Source: Arthrobacter wenxiniae (GTDB taxonomy: Bacteria; Actinomycetota; Actinomycetes; Actinomycetales; Micrococcaceae). Taken from it: a stretch of DNA of 64,000 nucleotides. Positions 32,256 to 44,254 of the stretch are shown here, in pieces. The stretch spans positions 1 through 64,000 of the forward strand of contig NZ_JAAMFM010000011.1 in NCBI RefSeq assembly GCF_013376105.1. Reading direction: 5' to 3'. A program made the translations under genes and the position numbers. A model generated the notes under the pieces. It made no database searches, was not told where the DNA came from, and worked only from the letters and a program-made list of their open reading frames with translations. Each line of letters opens with the position of its first letter. Position 1 is the first letter of the stretch.

Positions 32256-34854
32256 GCGCCCTGCCGCCGGACCCGCGGAGGCCACGCGGCCCGCAGCGGC
32301 GCGGGACCTGGCGCGGGACCTGGCGCGCAGCAGGCCCAAGGGCACGCTCGTGGCGGAACGGCGCGAGGAGCACCGCAGGACAGCCATGGCCTTGGCCCGG
32401 GCCGCGCTGGCACCGGTGGACGCGGCGGAGCTTGAACGCAACGGACTGGACGCGGCCCAGGTGCGGGAGCGGCAGGACGCCGAACTCGGCAACGCCGTCG
32501 CGCAGGGGAGCAGCCGCAGCATGTGGGCCATCGTCCGCGCCAATGTGTTCACCCTGTTCAACGCCGTGCTGGGCAGCGCCCTGGCCCTGGTGCTCCTGGT
32601 GGGCGATCCCCGGGACGCGCTGTTCGGCTTCATCGTCCTGGCCAACGCGGCGATCGGCGTGGTGCAGGAGTACCGGGCCAAGCGGACCCTGGACCGGCTG
32701 GCCGTGCTGCACGCGCCGAGGGCCCTGGTCCGCCGCGGCGGCGCTGAGCGGGCGGTGGCGGTGGCGGAGGTCCTGTTCGACGACGTGCTGCTGCTGCGCA
32801 CCGGGGACCAAATCCCCGCCGATGCCGTGGTCTTCTCCGCCGAGTCCCTGGAAGTGGACGAGTCCCTGCTCACAGGGGAGTCCGACCCCGTCATCAAGGG
32901 CGCAGGCGACACGGCACTGTCCGGCTCGGCCGTGGTGGCCGGCCACGGCGCCGCCCGCGTGCACGGGGTGGGAGCGGAATCCTATGCCAGCGCCCTGACG
33001 GCCGAGGCCCGCCGCTTTTCCCTGGTCAACTCCGAGATCCGCAACTCCATCAACCGGATCATCCTGTACATCGCCTGGGCGCTGGTCCCCATCATCCTGT
33101 TGGTGGTCAACGGGCAGATGAACGCCAACGGGGGATGGGCCCAATCCCTCGCCTCCGGCCGCTGGCGCACCGCAGTCATCAGCGCCGTGGCCAGCATTGT
33201 GGCCATGATCCCCGAAGGTCTGGTGCTGCTGACCAGCATCTCCTTTGGCATGGCCGCCGTGAAGCTGGCCCGGCGCCAGGTACTGGTCCAGGAACTCCCG
33301 GCGGTGGAGGGCCTGGCCCGCGTGGACATGGTGTGCCTGGACAAGACCGGCACGCTGACGGAGGGCCGCATGGAACTTGCCGGCACCACGGTCCTCGCGC
33401 CCGTCCCCGGCTGGGAGTCCGTCCTGGCCTGGTGCGCCGCACACCCCAACGCCAACGCGACCGCGGCCGCCCTGGCCGGGGAGTTCGCCGTCCCGCCCGG
33501 GGCGGAGCCCGGCGCGGTGGTCCCCTTCAGCAGCGCCCGAAAATTCAGTGCCGTCACCTTTGGGGCCGGCACCCCGGAAGCCTGCGGCACCTGGGTCTTC
33601 GGCGCCCCCGACGTGGTGCTGGCCGAAAGCGGCGGCCTGCCGGCGGCGGAAGAGGCGCTGGCTGCGTCCCACGAGGCGGCCGGACGGGGCCTGCGCGCCG
33701 TTGTGCTGGCGCACCGTCCGGCGTCGGACGTGAACGCCGGGGAACCGGCGGGCGGGGACTTTGCGCTGGCGGGGCTGGCGCCCGTGGCGCTGCTGGTCTT
33801 CCGGGAACGAGTCCGTCCCGACGCCGCCGCCACACTGGCCTATTTCCGCGAGCAGGGCGTTGGCCTGAAAATCATCTCCGGCGACAACCCCCGCACCGTG
33901 GCCGCCGTGGCCCGCAGCGTGGGACTGGTGTTTGACGGCGACGGCTACGACGCCCGCGAGCTTCCCGCGGATCCGGACGCGATGGCGGCGGTGCTGGAAC
34001 GTGAAAGCGTGCTGGGTCGGGTCTCGCCCGAGCAAAAGAAGGCCATTGTCCTGGCCCTGCAGGCTGGCGGTCACGTGGTGGCCATGACGGGGGACGGCGT
34101 CAACGACGCCCTGGCCCTCAAGCACGCCGACATTGGCATCGCCATGGGCAGCGGCGCCGCGGCCACCAAGGCTGTCTCCCGCCTGGTGCTCCTGGACGGC
34201 AAATTCTCCCACCTTCCCAACGTGGTGGCCGAGGGACGGCGCGTGATTGCCAACGTGGAGCGGGTGGCCAACCTGTTCCTAAGCAAGACCGCCTACGCCA
34301 TCCTCGTCTCCATCACCATCGGCATCCTGCTCTGGCGCTACCCGTTCCTGCCGCGCCAGCTCTCCATCGTCAGCTCCATGACGATCGGCATTCCGGCCTT
34401 CTTCCTGGCGCTGCTGCCCAACGCGCGCAGGTACCAGCCCGGGTTCCTGCGGCGCGCGCTGATGTTCTCCGTCCCGGCCGGGACCATCGTGGCCGCGTGC
34501 ATCATGGCCGTCTACGCCTTTGCCCGCGCGTTCCCGGACCCTGCCCTGGCGCCGGCGCAGGCGGCCGCCTCGGCGCAGACAGCCACGACCATGACCGTGC
34601 TCCTGGTCGCGTTGTGGGTGCTCGGCGCCCTGGCCCGGCCGTTCGACTTTTGGCGTTCGCTGCTCGTGGCGGCGCTCGTGGCCGGGCTGGTGCTGATCAT
34701 GGCACTGCCGTTCGCGCGGAACTTTTTCGCACTCGAGATCCCGTCCGGGCCCCTGCTGGCGGTTACGATTGGCGTAACTGCAGGCGGGTGCCTTGCCGTC
34801 GAACTGCTGTACCGCTTCCTGAAGAAGCGCGGCGCGGTCTCCGAACGCGAGTAA
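32245..34854 (+). CDS. ctpE: CtpE-like P-type cation ATPase
   Basis: The 869-residue P-type ATPase has TGES in the actuator domain, the phosphorylated Asp366 in DKTGTLTEG, the M4 motif IPEGL, and the hinge TGDGVNDALALKHADIG. Several stretches match mycobacterial CtpE as I remember it (IVRANVFT, NAAIGVVQEYRAKRTLDRL, QELPAVEGLARVD, ERVANLFLSKT). CtpE is reported as a calcium-uptake ATPase needed for envelope integrity. Calcium is therefore the likely but unproven ion. The start is a TTG inside the end of the methyltransferase gene with AGGGG upstream; a later ATG (32386) would still leave a full pump but drop about 47 basic residues. Confidence 0.87.
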   Translation: MRAKRPAAGPAEATRPAAARDLARDLARSRPKGTLVAERREEHRRTAMALARAALAPVDAAELERNGLDAAQVRERQDAELGNAVAQGSSRSMWAIVRANVFTLFNAVLGSALALVLLVGDPRDALFGFIVLANAAIGVVQEYRAKRTLDRLAVLHAPRALVRRGGAERAVAVAEVLFDDVLLLRTGDQIPADAVVFSAESLEVDESLLTGESDPVIKGAGDTALSGSAVVAGHGAARVHGVGAESYASALTAEARRFSLVNSEIRNSINRIILYIAWALVPIILLVVNGQMNANGGWAQSLASGRWRTAVISAVASIVAMIPEGLVLLTSISFGMAAVKLARRQVLVQELPAVEGLARVDMVCLDKTGTLTEGRMELAGTTVLAPVPGWESVLAWCAAHPNANATAAALAGEFAVPPGAEPGAVVPFSSARKFSAVTFGAGTPEACGTWVFGAPDVVLAESGGLPAAEEALAASHEAAGRGLRAVVLAHRPASDVNAGEPAGGDFALAGLAPVALLVFRERVRPDAAATLAYFREQGVGLKIISGDNPRTVAAVARSVGLVFDGDGYDARELPADPDAMAAVLERESVLGRVSPEQKKAIVLALQAGGHVVAMTGDGVNDALALKHADIGIAMGSGAAATKAVSRLVLLDGKFSHLPNVVAEGRRVIANVERVANLFLSKTAYAILVSITIGILLWRYPFLPRQLSIVSSMTIGIPAFFLALLPNARRYQPGFLRRALMFSVPAGTIVAACIMAVYAFARAFPDPALAPAQAAASAQTATTMTVLLVALWVLGALARPFDFWRSLLVAALVAGLVLIMALPFARNFFALEIPSGPLLAVTIGVTAGGCLAVELLYRFLKKRGAVSERE

Positions 34855-34922
34855 GGGGAGCCTAACTGGCATGTGGTCCCCTGCGTGACCAAGATAAAAG
34901 TAGTGGCGAGAGGAGTCCATCC

Positions 34923-37748
<2,826 letters not shown>

Positions 37749-37770
37749 CGCAGATCCCGCAGATGCAGGC

Positions 37771-37815
37771 CCGCAGGGGCGGGCACCCGGACGTTCCGGG
37801 TGCCCGCCCCTGCGG
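37771..37815 (+). terminator. Strong hairpin terminator after aconitase
   Basis: A perfect 20-bp stem (37771-37790 with 37796-37815) encloses a 5-base loop, 22 bases past the acnA stop codon. There is no T-run, as is usual for actinobacterial I-shaped terminators. Confidence 0.8.
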
Positions 37816-37894
37816 CGTTGCGGGGCTTCGTGTCGGGCGCCCGTGCCTTGACGCGATATTGTTAGACGTTGAGAGTTGAGCCAGGGAGGTACCA

Positions 37895-39886
37895 ATGGGA
37901 CTTTTGGAAACCATCGCGCATCCGCGGGATCTGAGCAAGCTCAGCGACCAACAAATGGTCGCGCTGGCGCAGGAAATCAGGGACTTCCTGATCAGCAACG
38001 TTTCCCAGACCGGCGGGCACCTGGGCCCCAACCTGGGGGTGGTGGAGCTGACCCTGGCCATCCACCGCATCTTTGACTCCCCCCGGGATTCCATCGTCTT
38101 TGACACCGGCCACCAGTCCTACGTCCACAAACTGGTCACCGGCCGGCACGATTTTTCCACGCTCCGCCGGCAGGGCGGCCTGTCCGGCTATCCGTCCCGG
38201 GCCGAATCGGAGCACGACATCGTCGAGTCCTCCCACGCCTCCTCGTCACTGTCCTGGGCGGACGGCATCTCCCGCGCCCGCAAGCTCAACGGCGAAGGGG
38301 AGCGGTACGTCGTCGCGGTCATCGGCGACGGCGCGCTGACCGGCGGCATGACCTGGGAGGCCCTGAACAACATTGCCGCGGACAAGGACCGCCGCGTGGT
38401 GATCGTGGTCAACGACAACGGCCGCTCCTACGCGCCGACCGTCGGCGGCCTGGCCGACCACCTGGCCTCCCTGCGCCCGGCCATCGACCACGTGCGCACG
38501 CACCGCAAGTATGAGGCCGCCATGGACTGGGGCAAGCAGCGGCTTCAGGCCGGCAACGCCGCCGGCCAGTTCGTATACAAGGGGCTGCACGCCGCCAAAA
38601 AGGGCCTCAAGGACTGGTGGGCGCCGCAGGGCCTCTTTGACGACCTCGGGCTGAAATACGTGGGCCCCGTGGACGGCCACGATGAAAAGGCCATGGAGGC
38701 CGCGCTCTCTGCCGCCAAGAACTATGGCGGGCCGGTCATCGTCCACGCCTTCACCGAAAAGGGCCGCGGCTACGCGCCCGCCCGCGCCCACGAGGCTGAC
38801 CAATTCCATGCCGTCGGCGTCATCGACCCGGAAACCGGCGTGTCGGTGGAGGCGTCCGGCGGGACGTCGTGGACGGGCGTCTTTGGCGAGGAAATCGCCC
38901 GCATCGCCGACGAACGTCCCGACATCGTCGGCATCACCGGCGCCATGCTGATCCCCGTAGGCCTGCAGAAGATGGCGGAGCGGCACCCGGGGCGCGTGAT
39001 CGACGTCGGCATCGCCGAACAGCACGCCCTCACCATGGCCGCGGGCATGGCCTTTGGCGGGCTGCACCCCGTGGTGGCCATGTACGCCACCTTCCTCAAC
39101 CGCGGCTTCGACCAGCTGCTCATGGACGTGGCGCTCCACAAGGCCGGCGTCACGGTGGTCCTGGACCGCGCCGGCGTGACCGGGCCCGACGGCGCCAGCC
39201 ACCACGGCATGTGGGACCTGTCGATCCTGCAAATAGTGCCAGGGCTGCACCTGGCCGCCCCGCGCGACGCCGAGCGCCTGCGGGAGGAGCTGCGCGAAGC
39301 CGTCGCGATCCCGGACGCACCCACGGTGGTGCGCTATTCCAAGGGCAAGGTGGGGCCGGAGGTCAAGGCCGTTGAGCGCCTGGCCGACGGCGTCGACGTC
39401 CTGGCCCGCACGGACCACGCCATGCCCGGGATCGGGGGTGCCGACGACACCGACGTGCTCATTGTCAGCGTCGGCGCCATGAGCGAATTGGCCCTCGACG
39501 TGGCCGCCCGCATCAGCGCACAGGGCATCACCTACACCGTGGTTGACCCGCGCTGGGTGCTGCCCGTCCCGAGGTCCATCCTGACACTGGCCTCGCGCCA
39601 CCGGATCGTCATTGTCATTGAGGACGGCGTGCGCGCCGGCGGCGTGGGCTCGCGCATCCGCCAGGAACTGCGCGGCGCGGGGGTGGATACCGCCCTGAAT
39701 GAGGTGGGACTGCCGGTCGAGTTCCTGGACCACGGCACGCGCGCGGAAGTCCTTGAACGCACCGGCCTCACCGCCCAACGGGTGGCGCAGGACGTGGTGG
39801 AACAGGTCCTCGGCACGAAGGTGCCGTTCGCCCGGCCGCTGCCCGGCCAGCCGGCCCCGCGCACCGGACAGCTGCCCATCCTGTGA
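37895..39886 (+). CDS. dxs: 1-deoxy-D-xylulose-5-phosphate synthase
   Basis: Dxs condenses pyruvate and glyceraldehyde 3-phosphate to DXP, the first step of the MEP isoprenoid pathway, using thiamine diphosphate. The 663 residues show the N-terminal ThDP/Mg site [16 protein letters not shown] with [10 protein letters not shown] following. The central transketolase domain carries [16 protein letters not shown], whose Glu is the cofactor-activating residue, and the C-terminal domain is intact. GGGAGG lies just before the ATG. The last four bases overlap the next gene (GTGA), so the DUF402 gene is translationally coupled to it. Confidence 0.97.
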   Translation: MGLLETIAHPRDLSKLSDQQMVALAQEIRDFLISNVSQTGGHLGPNLGVVELTLAIHRIFDSPRDSIVFDTGHQSYVHKLVTGRHDFSTLRRQGGLSGYPSRAESEHDIVESSHASSSLSWADGISRARKLNGEGERYVVAVIGDGALTGGMTWEALNNIAADKDRRVVIVVNDNGRSYAPTVGGLADHLASLRPAIDHVRTHRKYEAAMDWGKQRLQAGNAAGQFVYKGLHAAKKGLKDWWAPQGLFDDLGLKYVGPVDGHDEKAMEAALSAAKNYGGPVIVHAFTEKGRGYAPARAHEADQFHAVGVIDPETGVSVEASGGTSWTGVFGEEIARIADERPDIVGITGAMLIPVGLQKMAERHPGRVIDVGIAEQHALTMAAGMAFGGLHPVVAMYATFLNRGFDQLLMDVALHKAGVTVVLDRAGVTGPDGASHHGMWDLSILQIVPGLHLAAPRDAERLREELREAVAIPDAPTVVRYSKGKVGPEVKAVERLADGVDVLARTDHAMPGIGGADDTDVLIVSVGAMSELALDVAARISAQGITYTVVDPRWVLPVPRSILTLASRHRIVIVIEDGVRAGGVGSRIRQELRGAGVDTALNEVGLPVEFLDHGTRAEVLERTGLTAQRVAQDVVEQVLGTKVPFARPLPGQPAPRTGQLPIL

Positions 39887-40485
39887 CGGCGACGCACCAC
39901 GCGGCCGCGCCGCACCACGCGGCCCGACCGGACGCCCGCCGTGACGGGGAGCCCGCACCGGGCGAGCTGGTGGTTGCCCGCAACCGCAAGTACAACGGCA
40001 CGGCACACTGGGTGGTGCCGGGACGCTGCCTGGGCAGCGACGTCCACGGGCACTGGATCTTCCAGGGCACGGGTGAGTTCATCTCCCGCCCCGGCGCCGC
40101 GCTCTACACGGCATCGGACGCCGTCCTCCTTGTCCCGCACTCCGGGGACTGGGTGGCGACGTTTTACGACGGAACGCATCCGGACGGCGTCGAACTCTAC
40201 ATCGACCTGGCCTGCGAGCTGTCCTGGCACCGGATCCGGCCCGCCGTGGTCGAATTCCACATGGTGGACATGGACCTGGACGTGGTCCGCACCCGCGAAC
40301 GCGGCCTCTATCTGGACGACGCGGACGAATTTGGCGAACACCGCGTGCAAATGAACTACCCGGCCGAGCTGTGCACCCGCATGGAATCGGCCGCAGCCGC
40401 CCTGATGGACGCCGTCGCGTCCCGACAGGCGCCCTTCGACGGCCGCGACGCGGCCTGGTTCACCCTGGGAAGGACACTGCCATGA
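39883..40485 (+). CDS. DUF402 / FomD-like phosphatase-fold protein
   Basis: The 200-residue protein matches the DUF402 family, whose characterised members include the FomD phosphodiesterase/diphosphatase of fosfomycin biosynthesis and nucleotide phosphatases. The signature is [26 protein letters not shown], rich in metal-binding acids. An N-terminal His/Ala-rich stretch of about 30 residues precedes the domain. The GTG start overlaps the dxs stop codon in GTGA, and the stop codon overlaps the next start in ATGA. Coupling to dxs is notable, but no isoprenoid role can be read from the sequence. Confidence 0.8.
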   Translation: MTATHHAAAPHHAARPDARRDGEPAPGELVVARNRKYNGTAHWVVPGRCLGSDVHGHWIFQGTGEFISRPGAALYTASDAVLLVPHSGDWVATFYDGTHPDGVELYIDLACELSWHRIRPAVVEFHMVDMDLDVVRTRERGLYLDDADEFGEHRVQMNYPAELCTRMESAAAALMDAVASRQAPFDGRDAAWFTLGRTLP

Positions 40486-41108
40486 GCGACACCGAGGACT
40501 TTGCGGAGGCCACATCCGATCCCAACATTGTGCGCCTTTACCGGACGGACGGCGACGGCACGCTGGTTTTTCGGGAGGCGTGGGTAGACGCGGGGGAGGC
40601 CGGGGGCGACGAGACGTGGTTTGTGGTCAACCACGGCCCTGTGGGGCGCCAGAGCACCTCGGAGGAGTCGGCCGTCGGCTCCGTGGGGGAGGCATACCGG
40701 CTCCTGGCCGCCTTTAGGGAGCAGGCCCTGGCCGACGGCTACGCCGAACTGGCCCGCGACGAACAGTTTGCCGTGGTGGCCCAGTTCGCCCTCAAGAGCG
40801 CCCGGGTCACCGACCGGGACCGTTACCTGGAGGAGAAGGCCCGCGAGGCGCTGACCGCGCACCTGGCCTGGCGCGGCAGCGGCATCGTGGAGAAGACCGA
40901 GTTCACGGACGGCCCGCACGGAACCGGCAGGCTGAACATCCACATCCTGGCGCCGGACGCGGCCCGGGCCGTGGCCAACGTCAAGGTGTGCATCCGCGAG
41001 GAGAAGCTCGACTTCACGAAGTTGACGATCGCCACGGCACCCGCCAACGACCTCGGGGCCCTCAGGACGAAGCACTCCCCGAACGGTTCCACCGCCTTCC
41101 ACCTCTGA
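40482..41108 (+). CDS. Uncharacterised protein, possibly WGR-like at the N-terminus
   Basis: I do not recognise this 208-residue protein with confidence. Its first 60 residues (VRLYRTDGDGTLVFREAWVD through FVVNHGPVGRQ) recall WGR-type domains, in which a Trp-Gly-Arg-like strand follows a short beta pair, but the motif is weak. The C-terminal half is alpha/beta with no catalytic signature. It starts in an ATGA overlap with the DUF402 gene, making dxs-DUF402-this gene a three-gene translationally linked set. Confidence 0.65.
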   Translation: MSDTEDFAEATSDPNIVRLYRTDGDGTLVFREAWVDAGEAGGDETWFVVNHGPVGRQSTSEESAVGSVGEAYRLLAAFREQALADGYAELARDEQFAVVAQFALKSARVTDRDRYLEEKAREALTAHLAWRGSGIVEKTEFTDGPHGTGRLNIHILAPDAARAVANVKVCIREEKLDFTKLTIATAPANDLGALRTKHSPNGSTAFHL

Positions 41109-41152
41109 CAACTGCCGCGGGCCGGGTGGGGCGGGGTGCCGTGGTTGTTGGC

Positions 41153-41164
41153 TAGGGTGGAACC
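41153..41164 (+). promoter_or_regulatory. Candidate leaderless promoter of the aldo/keto reductase gene
   Basis: TAGGGT (41153-41158) is followed by 6 bases and the ATG at 41165. No ribosome-binding site is present. Confidence 0.5.
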
Positions 41165-42142
41165 ATGACTGATTACCGCCAAGTGGGCGCCTCCGGACTG
41201 ACCGTTTCCACCGTGGGGCTGGGGTGCAACAACCTAGGCCGCAGCGACACGGTGACGCAGACACAGGAGGGGAGCAACGCCGTCGTCCATGCCGCGCTGG
41301 ACGCCGGCATCACCCTGTTTGACGTGGCGGACACCTACGGCAAGACGCCCGGGCTGAGTGAAACCATCCTCGGGAAGGCGCTGGGCGCCGAACGGGCCAA
41401 CGTCGTTGTGGCCACAAAGTTTGGGTTGGACGCCGCGGGCGTCAACGGCGTGGACTGGGGCAGGCGCGGTTCGCGCAAGTACATCATCCAGTCCGTGGAA
41501 GCCTCGCTGCGGAGGCTGGGCACCGACTTCATCGACCTGTACCAGTTCCACACGCCGGACCCCTTCACACCGATCGCCGAGACCATCAGCGCCATGGACC
41601 GCCTCATTCGTGACGGCAAGGTCCGGTACATCGGCCACTCCAACATGGCGGGCTGGCAGGTGGCCGAGGCCGAGTTCACGGCCCGCGGGCTGGGCGGAAG
41701 CCGCTTCATTTCCAGTCAAAACCACTACAACCTGCTGGACCGGCGCGCCGAGCTGGAAGTGGTGCCGGCCGCGGAGGCCTACGGGCTGGGCGTGCTGCCG
41801 TACTTCCCGCTCGCCAACGGGCTGTTGACGGGCAAGTACAGCTCCGGCAAGGCGCCCGAGGGCAGCCGGCTGACACACACGCGCCAGCAGCTGATGGCCA
41901 GTGCCGACTACGGCCAGCTGAAGGCCTTCGGCGACTTCGCCGCCGCCCGCGGGCTCACGGAGTTGCAGGTGGCGTTTTCGTGGCTCGCGGCCCAGCCGTC
42001 GGTGGCCAGCGTGATTGCCGGGGCCACGACGCCGGACCAGATCCGGCAAAACGCCGCCGCGGCCTCCTGGAAGCCCGCCGCGGAGGACCTCGCCGCCCTG
42101 GATGGCATTTTCCCCCGGGCGCCGAAGGTGGCCCTGTTCTAG
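41165..42142 (+). CDS. Aldo/keto reductase
   Basis: This is a 325-residue NADPH-dependent oxidoreductase of the AKR superfamily. The catalytic tetrad can be placed: Asp53 and Tyr58 (FDVADTYG), Lys85 (ATKFG) and His129 (YQFHTPD). The later VASVIAGATTPDQIRQN segment corresponds to the NADP-binding end of the barrel. The substrate is not predictable. It converges on the MFS exporter gene with a 4-base overlap of the two 3' ends, so no room exists for a terminator. A leaderless promoter is likely. Confidence 0.92.
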   Translation: MTDYRQVGASGLTVSTVGLGCNNLGRSDTVTQTQEGSNAVVHAALDAGITLFDVADTYGKTPGLSETILGKALGAERANVVVATKFGLDAAGVNGVDWGRRGSRKYIIQSVEASLRRLGTDFIDLYQFHTPDPFTPIAETISAMDRLIRDGKVRYIGHSNMAGWQVAEAEFTARGLGGSRFISSQNHYNLLDRRAELEVVPAAEAYGLGVLPYFPLANGLLTGKYSSGKAPEGSRLTHTRQQLMASADYGQLKAFGDFAAARGLTELQVAFSWLAAQPSVASVIAGATTPDQIRQNAAAASWKPAAEDLAALDGIFPRAPKVALF

Positions 42143-43575
42143 ACGTTCCCGGGCGCCGTGCGGCGCATGAGGGCGGCAAGGACGACGGCGCCAAGCGCCA
42201 TGAGCGTCGCCGCCAGGAACGCCGCGCGCATCCCTGCAACGGGGTCGCCCCGGGCGGACACCAGCGCGTAGATGGAGACCAGCAGGGCCGTTCCGGCTGC
42301 CCCGGCCACCTGCTGCAGCGTGCTCATGATGGCCGAGCCGTGTGAATACAGCGCCGGCGGCAGCGGGTTCAGGCCTGTGGTGAACGCTGGCGTGAACAGG
42401 AGCGCCAGGCCCAGGTTGAGTGCCGTCTGGACCGCGGTGATCCACCAAACGGCCGTGTGGGCGTCCAATTGGGAGTATTGCCACAGGCACAGCACCATGA
42501 GCACGGAGCCGGAGACCGTCAGCGGCAGGGGCCCGATCTTGTCGAACAGCCGCCCGATCAAGGGCCCCGAGAGTCCCATGATGAGCCCGCCTGGCAGCAG
42601 GATCAGGCCCGTCGCCAGGGCGGCGACGTGGCGGACCGACTGCAGGTAGATGGGCAGGAGCAGGATGCCGCCGAACAGTGCCATCATGGCCACCACCATC
42701 AGCAGCGTGGAAACGGTGAACATGCGGTACCGGAAGGCCCGCAGGTCGAGCAGGGGGGCGCCGCGGCGCTGGAGCCGCAGCTGCCGGGCCACGAAGAGTG
42801 CCATGGCGGCCGTGCCGACGGCCAGCGCCGCGATGGCGGGAACATTGGGCCCGCTGCCCGGGGTCTGTGCGCCGATCTGGCTCAGGCCGTACACCAGGGC
42901 GCCGAAGGCGGGGATTGTCAGGGCGACCGACCCGGTGTCGAGGCGCTGCCGTTCCGTTTCCCCCACATTGCTCAGGCACCGGGCGCCCACGGCCATGACC
43001 GTCAAGGCCACCGGCAGGACAAAAATGAACAGGAAGCGCCAGGAAAAGTGCTGAAGAATGAAGCCGGAGACCGTGGGGCCAAGGGCCGGGGCGACCGAGA
43101 TTGCGATGGTGACGTTGCCCATGACCATGCCGCGCCGGGCCACTGGCACCAGAGTCAGGATGGTGGTCATCAGCAGCGGGAGCATGATCGCCGTGCCGCA
43201 GGCCTGGACGACGCGGGCCCACAGGAGGATGGGGAAGCCCGGGGCGCACGCGGCCATCGCCGTGCCGGCCGTGAAGAATCCGGTAGCCGCCATGAAGGCC
43301 TGCCGGGTGGTGAGCCGTTGCAGGATGAAGCCGGTGGTGGGAATGACCACGGCCATGGTCAGCATGAAGCCGGTGGCCAGCCATTGCACGGTGCTGGAGC
43401 TGACGCCCAGGTCCGTCATGAGGCGCGGCAATGCCACGTTCATGATGGTCTCGTTCAGGATGACGACGAACGTGGCGGCCAGCAGCGTGGCGATGATCGT
43501 GACGGACCGGCGCGACAGCCTGGCCGTGGGATCAACCGCGGATTGGTTGACAGTGCTGGAAGTGTCCCGTGACAT
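42139..43575 (-). CDS. MFS drug/small-molecule exporter, DHA2 (14-helix) type
   Basis: The 478-residue membrane protein has about fourteen hydrophobic segments. Family marks are the first-helix VVILNETIMNVALP (motif of DHA2 exporters such as EmrB/QacA) and LGPTVSGFILQHFSWRFLFI, the helix-5 antiporter motif. It should export a small, often amphipathic compound using the proton gradient. The start at 43575 follows AAGGT. It lies downstream of the EPSP-synthase/CoA-ligase operon on the same strand, but a GNAT gene with its own promoter and a pair of intergenic repeats lie between, so a shared pathway is uncertain. Confidence 0.92.
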   Translation of the reverse strand: MSRDTSSTVNQSAVDPTARLSRRSVTIIATLLAATFVVILNETIMNVALPRLMTDLGVSSSTVQWLATGFMLTMAVVIPTTGFILQRLTTRQAFMAATGFFTAGTAMAACAPGFPILLWARVVQACGTAIMLPLLMTTILTLVPVARRGMVMGNVTIAISVAPALGPTVSGFILQHFSWRFLFIFVLPVALTVMAVGARCLSNVGETERQRLDTGSVALTIPAFGALVYGLSQIGAQTPGSGPNVPAIAALAVGTAAMALFVARQLRLQRRGAPLLDLRAFRYRMFTVSTLLMVVAMMALFGGILLLPIYLQSVRHVAALATGLILLPGGLIMGLSGPLIGRLFDKIGPLPLTVSGSVLMVLCLWQYSQLDAHTAVWWITAVQTALNLGLALLFTPAFTTGLNPLPPALYSHGSAIMSTLQQVAGAAGTALLVSIYALVSARGDPVAGMRAAFLAATLMALGAVVLAALMRRTAPGNV

Positions 43576-43646
43576 GGAGGACCTTAAGGGTGGAAAGCCG
43601 GGCGCGGGGGCGGCGCGAACAGATTACATATCCTATGGTCCGGCGT

Positions 43647-43697
43647 GAGGCTTGTCGAGACCCCGGCCGGGGCCGCTGGTCGAGCCTGTCGAGACCC
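43647..43697. repeat. Dispersed intergenic repeat, two further copies
   Basis: A degenerate copy (43647-43664, ending TGTCGAGACCCC) and a copy at 43680-43697 that matches the 18-bp sequence at 11545-11562 exactly lie in tandem between the GNAT and MFS genes, separated by a GC-rich GGCCGGGGCC stretch. The same element recurs 32 kb away. Confidence 0.6.
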
Positions 43698-43702
43698 CTG
43701 CA

Positions 43703-44236
43703 TCAGCCGTGCAGGACTTTCTGGTACAGCACGTGGTCCTGCCAGGACCCATTGATCCGGATGTAGTTCGGGGCGGTCCCGATCTCCGCAAAGCCGTTGC
43801 GTGCCAGCACCTTCCGGGACGCCGTGTTGTGCACCAGGGTCCCCGCCTGCAGCCGGTGCAGGCCCAGCTCCGTGGCGAAAGCGCCAACGAAGCCCACGGC
43901 GGTGGTTGCCAGGCCGCGCCCCTGCCGGTCCTCGGCCACCCAGTAGCCGACGTGCCCGTTCTGGAACGCGCCCCGGACCACGTCGGTGAGGGAGATGCAG
44001 CCGGCCAGCCGGCCGGCGTCGACCACGGCCCAGAAAAAGCTGCGCCCGGCGGCCTGTTCGGCCAGCGACACGGCCAGGCGCTCCCGCTGGCCCGCCGCCG
44101 TGTAGAAGCTTTCCGGCCGGACGGGTTCCCACGGCTGCAGGTAGGCCCGGTTGCGGGCGTGGCAGCGGGCCAGGGCGGCGGCGTCGGAAAGCGCCAGTGG
44201 GCGGATGGACACGGAGTCCTGAAGCGCAGCGGTCAT
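43703..44236 (-). CDS. RimJ/RimL-type GNAT acetyltransferase
   Basis: This 177-residue single-domain GNAT has the RimJ/RimL layout: IRPLALSDAAALARCHARN at the start, then GHVGYWVAEDRQGRGLATTAV with the acetyl-CoA loop, and RLQAGTLVHNTASRKVLARNGF near the end. Members acetylate protein N-termini, but many act on small molecules or antibiotics. TACGCT followed by 7 bases precedes the ATG, suggesting a leaderless transcript of its own although it lies only 18 bases downstream of the SDR gene. Confidence 0.88.
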   Translation of the reverse strand: MTAALQDSVSIRPLALSDAAALARCHARNRAYLQPWEPVRPESFYTAAGQRERLAVSLAEQAAGRSFFWAVVDAGRLAGCISLTDVVRGAFQNGHVGYWVAEDRQGRGLATTAVGFVGAFATELGLHRLQAGTLVHNTASRKVLARNGFAEIGTAPNYIRINGSWQDHVLYQKVLHG

Positions 44237-44254
44237 GGCTTCCAGCGTACGCGC

